Shown here piece after piece: positions 9,432 to 17,999 of a stretch of DNA of 49,874 bases. How positions within the stretch are numbered: the first letter of the stretch is position 1; each line of letters starts with the position of its first letter. The notes under the pieces were generated by a model, which saw nothing but the letters and a program-made list of their open reading frames with translations, was not told the origin of the DNA and ran no database searches. The DNA is from Vibrionales bacterium SWAT-3 (GTDB lineage: Bacteria; Pseudomonadota; Gammaproteobacteria; Enterobacterales; Vibrionaceae): assembly GCA_000169995.1 (NCBI GenBank), contig AAZW01000036.1, positions 1 through 49,874 on the forward strand, in the 5' to 3' direction. Position numbers and translations under genes: made by a program.

Positions 9432-10122
9432 TTAGAAGTAGTATCTAACGCCTACCCAAGCTTCTGTCTGCCACTCATTTGCCATAGACACACCGTTCAC
9501 ATCGATATCGCCTTTGGTGATGTCATAACGAGTATTCAACCACCAAGTACGGGCACTGTTCATTGGTACATTCAGTGATGTTTTCAACGAGAAGTTTTGC
9601 ATGTTGATATCGCTGCCCGATAAGTCCTGCCACTCCGGCACCAAAGAAACATAAGCGCCTGAATCACCTAAGTGCTTCGCCGTGATCAGCCCAAGTGAAT
9701 AACCCGTTAAGTCATCTTTAGATGAGCTCATAGCGGGAATTTCCATGCTGCCTGTCATCAAGCCAGCTCTTGGGAAAACCAAGAAACCACCGGTATAAGC
9801 CGGATTGATCGCCACAACACCGCCAACCGACAACAAGTCATTTTTAATGCTTGTGCGTGTATTAATGTAGTCTAACGACAGACCCACTTTAGGCGCGACT
9901 TTAGCACCAGTCTCGAAGACATGGAAATATTGAATTCGCGAGTTGCTGTATTCCGAACCAAAGTCGTTCGGATCGCGCTGTGCTTCATCATTGTCATCAA
10001 CAAAGGTCGCTTCTGCGAGTAACGCAAATTGCTGACCGTTGTCCATACCACCAGAAACCTGTCCCTGAAATTGAATATCAGAACTACCACTCACCATCAA
10101 CGCAGTTTGTGTATACACCTTA
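9432..10122 (-). pseudogene. Porin-like outer membrane protein, 3' part (split by IS630-family element)
   Basis: This is the C-terminal 230 codons of an outer membrane beta-barrel. Alternating aromatic/polar strands run throughout and the chain ends GVRYYF, with the terminal Phe typical of BAM substrates. The 5' part is at 11235-11332. Removing 10123-11234 and one copy of the flanking TTA joins the halves in frame (DVT-K-VYTQT). This restores a 786-nt gene for a 261-residue precursor. As it stands, this part has no proper start or signal peptide. It is downstream of the serine hydrolase gene in the same direction. Confidence 0.85.
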
Positions 10123-10183
10123 TACCAATCTAAGTAAAGATATGATCTAATTGAGGCTATGACTTATTCGTGAAAAAGACGCT

Positions 10184-10672
10184 ATGGACAGCCTCGATAA
10201 CATTGATTTCAAAAAGCTTGCTAGCCAACAAAAATCTATTCAAATGAAGATGAGATTACTCGCATTAGCTCACTTTAAAGACGGTCATTCTCGAACACAA
10301 ATTGCTAAGTTCCTAAAAGTAAGCAGAACAAGTGTGAATAAGTGGGTACAAACTTTCCTTGAAGAAGGGCTTGAAGGATTACAAGAGAAGCCAAGAACTG
10401 GGAGACCCGCATTCCTTTCTCCAAAGCAACGCGAACAGTTAAGTCTATTTATCAAAAAGCGAGCTTCTGATTCTTCAGGGGGACGATTAACGGGCAGCGA
10501 TATCCATGCCTACATCGTCAGGGAATTTGATAAACATTATCACCCTGACTCTATCTACTACTTGCTTAATCACATGGGATTTTCTTGGATAACTTCACGC
10601 TCTAAACACCCTTCTCAATCTCAGCAAGTTCAAGACGATTTTAAAAAAATTCAAAATAGAAACGATCCTTAA
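10184..10672 (+). CDS. IS630-family transposase, N-terminal ORF (DNA binding)
   Basis: A 162-residue product holding the helix-turn-helix half of the transposase: FLKVSRTSVNKWVQTFLEEG around residues 43-62, then a GRPAFLSPKQ linker and a second winged-helix-like segment (residues about 75-140). The ORF ends just after an A7 run at 10643-10649. Moving one base forward there gives continuous reading into the catalytic ORF and a 344-residue protein, the usual IS630 size. This may be programmed slippage or a disabling one-base insertion. Confidence 0.85.
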   Translation: MDSLDNIDFKKLASQQKSIQMKMRLLALAHFKDGHSRTQIAKFLKVSRTSVNKWVQTFLEEGLEGLQEKPRTGRPAFLSPKQREQLSLFIKKRASDSSGGRLTGSDIHAYIVREFDKHYHPDSIYYLLNHMGFSWITSRSKHPSQSQQVQDDFKKIQNRNDP

Positions 10673-10685
10673 GATCCCAGGGCAT

Positions 10686-11219
10686 ATGGGTTTGGAATCG
10701 GTGGATGTCTGGTTTCAAGATGAGGCTCGATTTGGGCAGCAAAATACGACAACTCGCCTCTGGGCAGAGAGAGGCACAAGACCTCGAGCAGTAAAACAGC
10801 AACAGTTTGAGTATGCGTATTTATTTGGCTCAGTCTGTCCATCAAAAGGCATCGGAGAAGCCATGGTTGTCCCTTGGGTAAACAAGGACATCATGATTAA
10901 CCACCTTGCACAAATATCAGAGGCAACAGAAAAAGGTCGTCATGCGGTTGTGATCATGGATGGTGCAGGATGGCATACCAATGACATTGCTGAGAAATTT
11001 TCGAATGTGAGTATCATTAAACTCCCTCCCTATTCACCTGAACTAAACCCAATCGAACAAGTATGGAGCTGGCTACGGCAACACTATCTAGCAAACCAGA
11101 GTTTTACGAACTACGACGACATTGTTGAGAAAATATGTAGTGCATGGAATTGCTTTCTAGAAAGTGCAGATAGAGTGAAAAGAATGTGCACAAGAGAGTG
11201 GATTGAGCTGATCAGTTAA
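10686..11219 (+). CDS. IS630-family transposase, C-terminal DDE catalytic ORF
   Basis: A 177-residue DDE nuclease half. All three acidic residues are in their expected contexts: VWFQDEARFG (first D), VIMDGAGWH (second D) and PELNPIEQVWSWL (E). It is in the +1 frame relative to the N-terminal ORF. The frame is open back through the A7 run at 10643-10649, so it probably does not start independently at 10686. Catalytic residues are intact, so the element could be active if the shift occurs. Confidence 0.85.
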   Translation: MGLESVDVWFQDEARFGQQNTTTRLWAERGTRPRAVKQQQFEYAYLFGSVCPSKGIGEAMVVPWVNKDIMINHLAQISEATEKGRHAVVIMDGAGWHTNDIAEKFSNVSIIKLPPYSPELNPIEQVWSWLRQHYLANQSFTNYDDIVEKICSAWNCFLESADRVKRMCTREWIELIS

Positions 11220-11234
11220 TTTTCCAGATTGGTA

Positions 11235-11332
11235 TTAGTCACGTCCGCAGGATCGATAACTCGCTCTGATTCGGCATAGGCAGGAATCGATAAACCTAAG
11301 CTCAATGGAATAATAAAGGCAAACTTTTTCAT
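11235..11332 (-). pseudogene. Porin-like outer membrane protein, 5' part with signal peptide
   Basis: ATG at 11332 begins a clear Sec signal peptide (MKKFAFIIPLSLGLSIPAYA) followed by ESERVIDPADV, after which the frame runs into the IS630 element. It is the missing start of the fragment at 9432. It begins 66 nt after the stop of the serine hydrolase gene, so the two probably formed an operon. Confidence 0.85.
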
Positions 11333-11398
11333 TGTATCTCTCGAAAGTCGTTTGCTTCTTCCTTGAAGCTAGAAAGTCCTTCTGTCTCAAATGGGTTG

Positions 11399-12769
11399 TT
11401 ATTTGTCAGCAAGTAGTTTTGCAGCAGAACGCATTAATGCAGGGCCTTTGTTCTCACCAAAGCCAGAGTGGTACGGGTTGTTCGAGAACATCACGCCAAC
11501 AAAATCACGCTCTGGATCGACGTAAATGAACTGACCAAGGTTGCCACTTTTCGACATGGCACCGTCATTAAAGATGAAGTCGAATTGGTAAGCGTTGTAG
11601 TCGGCTTTTTCGTTGTAGGCATGCAGTGAGCTGCTCTCTTTGCTTGTACCAACAAAGGCTTTTGGATCGCCGCCGTTGCGAATACGATCAATCACTGCTT
11701 GCGAGATTACTGGCTCATCCGCTACTGCTTTCCAACTTGGCGTAAACAGAGTGCCCCAGCGCGCCATGTCTTCAACTGTGGTCGACACCAAACCAACGGC
11801 GATCGCCATGCCATCAGGCGTTAGGTTGAACTCCATTGATTGGCGAGCATGTACTTTCGACCACACACGGTCTTCAAACACTTGAGTCCATGTTTTGTTT
11901 TCGATGTTCTCCACCATTTTGGTCAGTACCATGGTGTTGATAGAGGCATAACGGAAATGGTCGCCCGCTTTCTCGCCTTCAATCTTCTGAGCGCCTTTAG
12001 CCACATTCATCCATGTTTCCATTTCGCCTGTTTTAGCTCTTGGCGAGTTGAATGAAGCGGCAAAGAAACGCACAACATCTGAGTCAGGGTTTAAGATCGA
12101 TTCAAGCGTCTCTTCGTTATCAAGCGCGGTAGACATATTGAGCACTTGATGCACGGTGATATCTTCCCAGTTAGTACCTTTCAGCTCAGGAACATAGTGA
12201 GTGATGCTCTTTTCTGGATCGACTTTATCCTCTTCCACCAGCATCGCGACAACCGTACCAACCGTAGTTTTAGCGGTTGAAGCCCAAACGTGACTGTCTG
12301 TCGGGCTCATACCTGGATACGCTTCGTAAACGATCTCACCTTTGTGAATTAGCATGAAACCTTGAGTTCTGAACTGTTCGTCAGCAAGGTACTCAGCCAT
12401 TGTCAGCTCGCCCTTGGTGTCTGTTTCTACCTTGAGCTTGGCAAGACGTGGGTCAATATTTTTCACCAGCGGCTTATAGTTCTCGCTCGGTGCAGCAAAC
12501 GCCGTTGGCATGAACTCACTCATGTGCAAGTTATAGTAAACACTGTGGTCACCACCCATTTGCCAATGGAAGTTGTTGAAGTTTTCACGTGCTGCGTTGA
12601 CAAAGTCAGGGGTGAACGCCTTTGGTGCATCTTTGACAGTCAAAGTCACTTGAGCACCTTCAACTTTAAGTGCTGCTTCCACTGGGTTCTCAGCCATTGC
12701 CATTGATGGAAGTGCAATTGATGCTACAGTGAGTGATGAAATAATTAGGGTAAGGGGTTTAAGTTTCAT
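11399..12769 (-). CDS. Exported serine hydrolase, beta-lactamase/PBP4-like fold
   Basis: A 456-residue precursor with a signal peptide (residues 1-26, ending MAMA). A class C beta-lactamase-type domain carries the nucleophile motif S164-TA-K167 (WASTAKT) and a later Tyr segment RYASIN in place of the usual YxN. Family members include esterases, D-aminopeptidases and 6-aminohexanoate-dimer hydrolase-like enzymes. The substrate is unknown and it should not be taken as a resistance gene. ATG at 12769 was chosen because AGGAGA lies just upstream and the signal peptide begins there, not at the upstream in-frame codon at 12841. It is divergent from the truncated AraC gene and followed by the broken porin gene. 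Confidence 0.85.
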   Translation of the reverse strand: MKLKPLTLIISSLTVASIALPSMAMAENPVEAALKVEGAQVTLTVKDAPKAFTPDFVNAARENFNNFHWQMGGDHSVYYNLHMSEFMPTAFAAPSENYKPLVKNIDPRLAKLKVETDTKGELTMAEYLADEQFRTQGFMLIHKGEIVYEAYPGMSPTDSHVWASTAKTTVGTVVAMLVEEDKVDPEKSITHYVPELKGTNWEDITVHQVLNMSTALDNEETLESILNPDSDVVRFFAASFNSPRAKTGEMETWMNVAKGAQKIEGEKAGDHFRYASINTMVLTKMVENIENKTWTQVFEDRVWSKVHARQSMEFNLTPDGMAIAVGLVSTTVEDMARWGTLFTPSWKAVADEPVISQAVIDRIRNGGDPKAFVGTSKESSSLHAYNEKADYNAYQFDFIFNDGAMSKSGNLGQFIYVDPERDFVGVMFSNNPYHSGFGENKGPALMRSAAKLLADK

Positions 12770-12864
12770 GTTCTTCTCCTCATTTGGGTTGGAAGAAGTA
12801 TATGGAGTTGCGCTACACTTAATTAGGTCATTTGGTGACATTTAGAAAGTGAGCGTAAACAGCA

Positions 12865-13744
12865 ATGAAAGCATCATCGAACACCACCAACATACTGCTG
12901 AGCTCTACCAGTAACATCGCGCCCTATATCCAATATTGCGAAAAGCGTTCTCTTAACTGGCGCTCGGTTGCTACCAAATGTGGTCTGCCAATTGAACTGA
13001 CGCACTCTAACCAGTGGTTACCTACCCAAGATTTGATTCGCTTTATTCATGGCTTAGAGCGGGCATTTGGCGATTCGATAGGGATTGAGGTTGGACGCAA
13101 AGCGACGCTTGAACAACTCTCACCAGAACTAAGTAGGCAAATCAGCCAATGTACATCCCTTGAGCAAGCGATACGCTGCTTAATTGCGGAGATGCCTACC
13201 TTAAATAATCACGTCTCCATTTGGACGGAAAAGCGAGATGGAATGTGGTGGCTATGCCATCGCAGCAGCTATCACCCTTCTACCGTAGGGTTTGAGCAGG
13301 CTGAGTGGTTTAGAGCCCTTACCATAACTAGCCTATGCCGCCTTTTTATTGATGAGCGCTGGCAACCTTCACACGCCAAGCTTGTTTCTTCTGGCAAAAA
13401 CGCCGACAGGCTTCCGCACCATTTCCACTACACTAACATTCAGTTTCAACAGTCATATGGTGCAATATCTGTCCCTCTAACGGATGATTATCGAGCTATC
13501 TCTGAACAAGATGCCTCACAGAACTGGCATCAAGCAGTCGAAACTTTGATTAATACCTATGCGACCTTGCCTTGGTTCAACATCGAATGGTTTGCCAGCA
13601 TGCTCGGCATGACAAAGCGGACACTGCAACGAAACCTGAAGAGTAGAGATATTCTATTTAAAGAAGCCAAGGAAAAGGTGCGGGAAAACAAAGCGAGAAA
13701 GCTCCTTGAGGAAACAGAATTATCCGTGCAAGAGATCAGCTGGC
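12865..13744 (+). pseudogene. AraC-family regulator, 3' end lost
   Basis: The N-terminal 200 residues match an arabinose-binding-type domain of AraC regulators. The first helix-turn-helix is present (WFASMLGMTKRTLQRNLK, about residues 243-260), and the second begins with ELSVQEISWQ. There the family should continue with a GYsd.snF.raFkrw.G-type segment. Instead the frame reads GSGIITLLIDIQ and so on, which is the antisense of the convergent gene at 13720. The second DNA-binding half is therefore missing. An ORF formally continues to 13830. It probably regulated the divergent serine hydrolase/porin genes, and the truncated form is unlikely to bind DNA normally. Confidence 0.8.
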
Positions 13745-14850
13745 AGGGCTCTGGCATTATCACCTTGCTCATAGATATACAGGCTGACACGCGAAAGTAT
13801 GGTTATCTCTTCCATGCTCACTTGAAGTGAGTTTTGCCCTCTTCCTAGATTCGCTCTTAGGCGGTCAACGAGCTGTTGAACTGCCTGCAAATCATCTCTC
13901 GCTTTAGGCACACGAGTATTCATAAAGGTGAACCACTTTTCACTCATATTACGACTAATCTTGGCAAGCACCTCAGTATTGGTAATGGTAAATGCCTTAT
14001 CAAGATTGCCTCCATCTCGAAGGATGTCATAGATGATGTGGCCGTTCTTTTTCGCCACCATCATATTCTTGGTATTAAGCTGCAGTTCACCAATATGTCC
14101 ATTGGCCATTTTTAAGAAGAACTTAATGTCTTTGTAGCCGGCATCGGTTGCTCCGCAGTTGAATTTAGCATTGTCGCCTTGGCTTGTACCGTAACGATCT
14201 TTCATCGCAGACTGGTGATGTTTTAGCTCAATGAACTCTTTGGTCAAAATGATCATCGCCTTAGCAACGATCATATCATCCATATTCTCGAATACGATGG
14301 TCATACGAGCGGCATCTTTAAGATCACCGATGTCGTAATGACGTTTACGATTAGTGATCTTGTCTAACGCACCGTGGAAGTCTTTTACGCCTAAATAAGC
14401 ACCGGGAGGCTGCTTGAGCGTGCCATTACATACTGAGGCCACTTTCACTGAAAACTCTCTGAGGGCCTCTTGCGCTTCAACGGTTTCCATAAACATCATG
14501 AAGAGCTGCTTCTTCTTGAGCGTGGCATTGGCGACCTGATTTCGAGAACCAAAATCTAGGTTGCCGTTTGCTAACTTCTGACTCGATGATTCATCCAAGT
14601 AATTATGAATCTTCTCTTTCTGCGTCATGATGTCGAGAATGACCTGATCTTGCTTTTTATTCGCTTCATTCAGGTAATCGAAGTTTTCGACCTTCTGTTT
14701 TAGAGCTTGTAGCTTCTGTTGGTAATCTTTGACGTTAACTAGACGAAAGCCCTGAGACATGATGCCTTGCTGGTTTATCTTAGCGAGCACCTTAGCCTTA
14801 TTCTTCCTAACTTGCTCTTGGCTAATCTGAATTTCTTCTGTGGTCGGCAT
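13720..14850 (-). CDS. RelA/SpoT-fold nucleotidyltransferase-like protein of unknown role
   Basis: A 376-residue protein. Residues 1-145 are helical and Lys/Gln-rich, probably coiled coil. From about 150 to 275 I see the landmarks of the RelA/SpoT synthetase fold in order: a Lys-rich loop (GVKDFHGALDKI, 154-165), the catalytic-Asp segment DLKDAAR (176-182), GYKDIKF (239-245) and the acidic strand GELQLNT (254-260), followed by a conserved-looking GHIIYDILR. There is no HD hydrolase domain and no TGS/ACT domains, so it is not a housekeeping Rel. It could make (p)ppGpp or (p)ppApp, or pyrophosphorylate tRNA as toxSAS enzymes do. The last about 11 residues are antisense to the AraC gene, so the natural 3' end is lost. 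ATG at 14850 follows GGAGAGGG. No antitoxin or secretion domain is visible nearby. Confidence 0.6.
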   Translation of the reverse strand: MPTTEEIQISQEQVRKNKAKVLAKINQQGIMSQGFRLVNVKDYQQKLQALKQKVENFDYLNEANKKQDQVILDIMTQKEKIHNYLDESSSQKLANGNLDFGSRNQVANATLKKKQLFMMFMETVEAQEALREFSVKVASVCNGTLKQPPGAYLGVKDFHGALDKITNRKRHYDIGDLKDAARMTIVFENMDDMIVAKAMIILTKEFIELKHHQSAMKDRYGTSQGDNAKFNCGATDAGYKDIKFFLKMANGHIGELQLNTKNMMVAKKNGHIIYDILRDGGNLDKAFTITNTEVLAKISRNMSEKWFTFMNTRVPKARDDLQAVQQLVDRLRANLGRGQNSLQVSMEEITILSRVSLYIYEQGDNARALPADLLHG

Positions 14851-15170
14851 ATCTTAGTTCCCTCTCCAATATGCAGTTCATTCTGTACTGTCGGATGCAC
14901 TATCCGTTTTCCTTTAACGATATTAGTTTATAGATTTGATAATTACATCAATCAATAACGATAAGCCTATAAAATAGCTAAGGTTTGAGAGGTAGTTCCA
15001 TAAAGACACAGCACCAAATGTTCTAAGCCCACCTCAATCTAAAGTAAGGAATATGCCGAGATCCGGTAACAATGATTGGTATCGAGCTGACCTTACGTTA
15101 TCCTTTACGCAATTCTTCACAGACAGGCTTTCACCACAGTAAGCCTCTCTTCAAGACCAATAAGACAGAT

Positions 15171-16505
15171 ATGAATTCGACTACCGCAACTCCCTCGCCT
15201 TCGCTTGGCCGACAACTCTATACCATGACATGGCCAATACTGTTTGGGGTGCTTTCCCTGATGAGCTTCCAACTTGTAGACAGTGCCTTCATTGGTCAGC
15301 TCGGCGTTCTGCCGCTTGCTGTTCAAGGTTTCACGCTGCCTATACAGATGATCATCATCGGTATTCAGGTCGGGCTAGGCATCGCGACAACAGCTGTGAT
15401 AGCGAGAGCGATTGGTGCTAACGAAATTCGCTACGCTAAGCAGTTAGGTGGATTAGTAGTTGCAATGGGCAGCGTGAGTGTTGCGCTTTTCTCCGTCATC
15501 ATTTATCTGCTTCGCGGACCCATTTTAGAATTGCTCGACGCACCAGCAAGCGTATTGCCGATCATCGACTCTTACTGGATCTATTGGTTAATCAGTTCTT
15601 GGACAGGCGCACTACTCTACTTTTACTACAGTGTGTGTCGTGCCAACGGTAATACTATGCTGCCCGGCTCGATGATGATCGCGACCAGTATCATTAACCT
15701 GATTTTGGACCCGATTTTTATCTTTACTCTCGACATGGGTATCAATGGTGCAGCTATCGCGACAATTTTGGCGTTTGGTGCAGGCATCTTTATTGTAGCT
15801 CCCAAAGTAACCAAGAAACATTGGATGACATTTGACTGGCACGATCTTGATATCGGCAAGAGTGTTCGCTCGATTGGTAACATCATGGGCCCAGCGATGA
15901 TCAGCCAACTGCTGCCGCCAGTCTCTTCTATGTTAGCGACTAAGCTGCTTGCTGGTTATGGCACTGCAGCCGTTGCAGCATGGGCGTTGGGTTCTCGTTT
16001 TGAGTTCTTCTCCATTGTGGCAGTGTTAGCACTGACCATGTCGATGCCACCAATGGTTGGCCGCATGTTGGGGGAAAAGAACCTAACTGACATACGTAGC
16101 TTGATTAAGATCGCAGCTACCTTTGTACTCGGCTTTCAAGTCGTTATTGCGCTGGTGACTTGGGTATTCTCAAGTGGATTAGCAGGATTGATGACCAGTG
16201 ACAGTGACGTGACCACAATCCTCAACTATCACCTAATGATTGTCCCTATCAGCCTTGGTCCTCTGGGAATTTGCATGTTGATGGTATCGGTGTCCAACGC
16301 ACTAGGTAAGTCTTATACCGCATTAACGATTTCAGCACTGCGCCTGTTCGCTTTCTTCTTACCTTGTTTATGGATTGGCTCTCATCTTGCCGGAATTGAA
16401 GGTCTGTTCTGGGGTGCCATGGTCGGTAATGTGTTTGCCGGTCTCTGTGCATGGTTTATGTACCGACGTGCGCTTGGGCAAGTTGAGGCTAAGCTAGCCA
16501 ACTAG
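15171..16505 (+). CDS. MATE-family multidrug/cation antiporter
   Basis: A 444-residue inner membrane protein with twelve predicted membrane segments in two similar halves, the MATE layout. MATE proteins export drugs or cationic compounds using a sodium or proton gradient. The start was set at 15171 because this gives the usual family length and begins before the first amphipathic segment (LGRQLYTMTWPILFGVLSLM). An in-frame codon at 15072 would add 33 atypical residues. It is a single gene ending at a shared terminator. The substrate is not predictable. Confidence 0.85.
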   Translation: MNSTTATPSPSLGRQLYTMTWPILFGVLSLMSFQLVDSAFIGQLGVLPLAVQGFTLPIQMIIIGIQVGLGIATTAVIARAIGANEIRYAKQLGGLVVAMGSVSVALFSVIIYLLRGPILELLDAPASVLPIIDSYWIYWLISSWTGALLYFYYSVCRANGNTMLPGSMMIATSIINLILDPIFIFTLDMGINGAAIATILAFGAGIFIVAPKVTKKHWMTFDWHDLDIGKSVRSIGNIMGPAMISQLLPPVSSMLATKLLAGYGTAAVAAWALGSRFEFFSIVAVLALTMSMPPMVGRMLGEKNLTDIRSLIKIAATFVLGFQVVIALVTWVFSSGLAGLMTSDSDVTTILNYHLMIVPISLGPLGICMLMVSVSNALGKSYTALTISALRLFAFFLPCLWIGSHLAGIEGLFWGAMVGNVFAGLCAWFMYRRALGQVEAKLAN

Positions 16506-16541
16506 CGAGTTGTTAGCTTTTAGTTGTTAAATTCCCAAAAA

Positions 16542-16566
16542 AGCAGCCAGTTAGGCTGCTTTTTTT
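16542..16566. terminator. Bidirectional terminator between the MATE gene and the phn operon
   Basis: A 7-bp GC-rich stem (AGCAGCC/GGCTGCT) with a 5-nt loop is flanked by T7 on one strand and A6 on the other. It ends the MATE transcript on plus and the long phn transcript on minus. Confidence 0.88.
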
Positions 16567-16593
16567 GTTTTCAAGATTTAAAGAATATCGAGT

Positions 16594-17235
16594 TTAAGCT
16601 TGCTCAAAGTGACTCAAGAACTCACCGCAATCTTTCTGGAAAAGCGGCAAGGCTTCAGCGAGCTTTTCATCATCCCAATGCCACCACTCGAGGGCTTCTA
16701 GTCGCTCTGCATAGCTTGGGTCTTCAAAGCGAGGGCGCAGTACCTTGGCAGGGTTGCCAACCACAATTGAGTATGGAGGTACGTCTTTCGTCACCACGCT
16801 GCCTGCGCCGACTATCGAACCGTTGCCAATAGTAATACCCGGCAGCACAATCACGCCGTGGCCTATCCACACATCGTGTCCAACATGTACTTTGTCTTCT
16901 TCACGCCATGAGAACACCTCATCATCCAATGATGAAGGGTCTTCACCTAGCTGATACTTTCCTGGGCGATAAGTGAAGTGGTGCAGCGTTGGACGCCACC
17001 ACGGGTGATTGCTCGGATTTAAACGAACCGCCGCTGCAATGGATGTGAATTTACCGATCTCGGTAAACATCAGATTACAATCGTTTTGGATATAACTGTA
17101 ATCTCCAACCAACACGTTATTTAACACGCAACGGTCAGCGATTTCAGTCCAGCGCCCAAGTTCAACGTTATGTAACTTACTGCTCTCAGCAACACTAGGT
17201 TCGCTGTTTAAGGTAGGGGAAAGAGGTTGGCTCAT
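16594..17235 (-). CDS. Phosphonate-locus hexapeptide-repeat acetyltransferase
   Basis: A 213-residue left-handed beta-helix acyltransferase of the type found at the end of C-P lyase operons. Hexapeptide turns run from about residue 35 to 185, with the chloramphenicol/xenobiotic acetyltransferase-like core (VWIGHGVIVLPGITIGNGS) and a catalytic-type His in the LHHFTYR segment. It is the last gene of the operon, and its ATG overlaps the phnP stop by 4 nt (ATGA), which fixes the start at 17235. The position suggests acetylation of an aminophosphonate or of an intermediate, in the way PhnO acts in E. coli, but the substrate is an inference. Confidence 0.8.
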   Translation of the reverse strand: MSQPLSPTLNSEPSVAESSKLHNVELGRWTEIADRCVLNNVLVGDYSYIQNDCNLMFTEIGKFTSIAAAVRLNPSNHPWWRPTLHHFTYRPGKYQLGEDPSSLDDEVFSWREEDKVHVGHDVWIGHGVIVLPGITIGNGSIVGAGSVVTKDVPPYSIVVGNPAKVLRPRFEDPSYAERLEALEWWHWDDEKLAEALPLFQKDCGEFLSHFEQA

Positions 17236-17999
17236 AGGGTTATCTCCTCGCCATCGTTGAGAATACGTAGTCGCTGTGAAAAGGCGTGTGGATGTTGTGC
17301 AGCCCAGCCGAGCATGTGGTGACTGACATGAATCAAACCAAGATTCTTCGGTCGACAAGTTTCATCAATATCTAATATGTGGTGAAAGTCGTTATGGTTT
17401 GAGTTCGATCGAACTTGAGGGTCTTCAATTGGCGGGTAGTTACAATCGGTAATTAACCAATCAACAGGAAACTCTTTCAGCCAACGCTCAGTTTGCTTTG
17501 GCAGCCCCACCGTGTCGGTTAAATATGCTAATCGCTTCCCATCCAATTCAAAGCAATAACCAAGACAAAGTTTAGAGTGATTGAGTGGCAATGGCGTTAC
17601 GGTTATTCCCTGCCAATCAAACGACTTAAACGCTTGAGCACGCTGTGAAAAACCCAAGATCCCCGGATGTTTATAGAGATCATCACAACCTAGCGGATCA
17701 TCAGGAGAAATTACCGAGATCTTATCGCCTACACCCCACCTGAGATCAAACAAACTCTGAACATGATCCATGTGGTAATGAGTCAATAAGATCTGGTCAA
17801 TCGATCCTGCGGGGAATCGGTGCATCAAATCAGGCGCATTAGCATCCAACAGCAGAAACTTGCCATTATGTTCAAGGAACGCTGATGACTTTTCTCGTCT
17901 TAAACTGGGGTTTTCAAAGGCAGAAACACACACCGAACAATCACACCCGTAAACTGGCACCATCGCGCTGTTGGCCGTGCCTAACATGATCAGCTTCAT
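17232..17999 (-). CDS. phnP: Phosphoribosyl 1,2-cyclic phosphate phosphodiesterase
   Basis: A 255-residue metallo-beta-lactamase-fold enzyme. The metal motif HYHMDH is at residues 74-79 and a zinc-holding CDCSVC cluster lies near residues 19-24, as in E. coli PhnP. It opens 5-phosphoribosyl 1,2-cyclic phosphate to ribose 1,5-bisphosphate, the product then used by PhnN. It overlaps phnN upstream and the acetyltransferase downstream by ATGA, so translation is coupled. Confidence 0.92.
   Translation of the reverse strand: MKLIMLGTANSAMVPVYGCDCSVCVSAFENPSLRREKSSAFLEHNGKFLLLDANAPDLMHRFPAGSIDQILLTHYHMDHVQSLFDLRWGVGDKISVISPDDPLGCDDLYKHPGILGFSQRAQAFKSFDWQGITVTPLPLNHSKLCLGYCFELDGKRLAYLTDTVGLPKQTERWLKEFPVDWLITDCNYPPIEDPQVRSNSNHNDFHHILDIDETCRPKNLGLIHVSHHMLGWAAQHPHAFSQRLRILNDGEEITL

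Larger units (their letters stand above)
10123..11234 (+). mobile_element. IS630-family insertion sequence
   Basis: An element of about 1.11 kb with perfect 9-bp terminal inverted repeats (TACCAATCT ... AGATTGGTA). It is flanked on both sides by TTA (10120-10122 and 11235-11237), which contains the TA duplication typical of this family. The exact boundary is ambiguous by one T. It carries two overlapping-frame transposase ORFs and lies antisense inside a porin-like gene. Confidence 0.9.

Noticed and set aside
11399..12769. Beta-lactamase resistance gene.
   Set aside because: SxxK is present, but the other motifs deviate and the context (porin-like gene, AraC) does not support resistance. Serine hydrolase is the safe call.
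13720..14850. A complete toxSAS toxin-antitoxin pair.
   Set aside because: No small partner gene lies on either side in the same direction. Only the enzyme-like protein can be supported.
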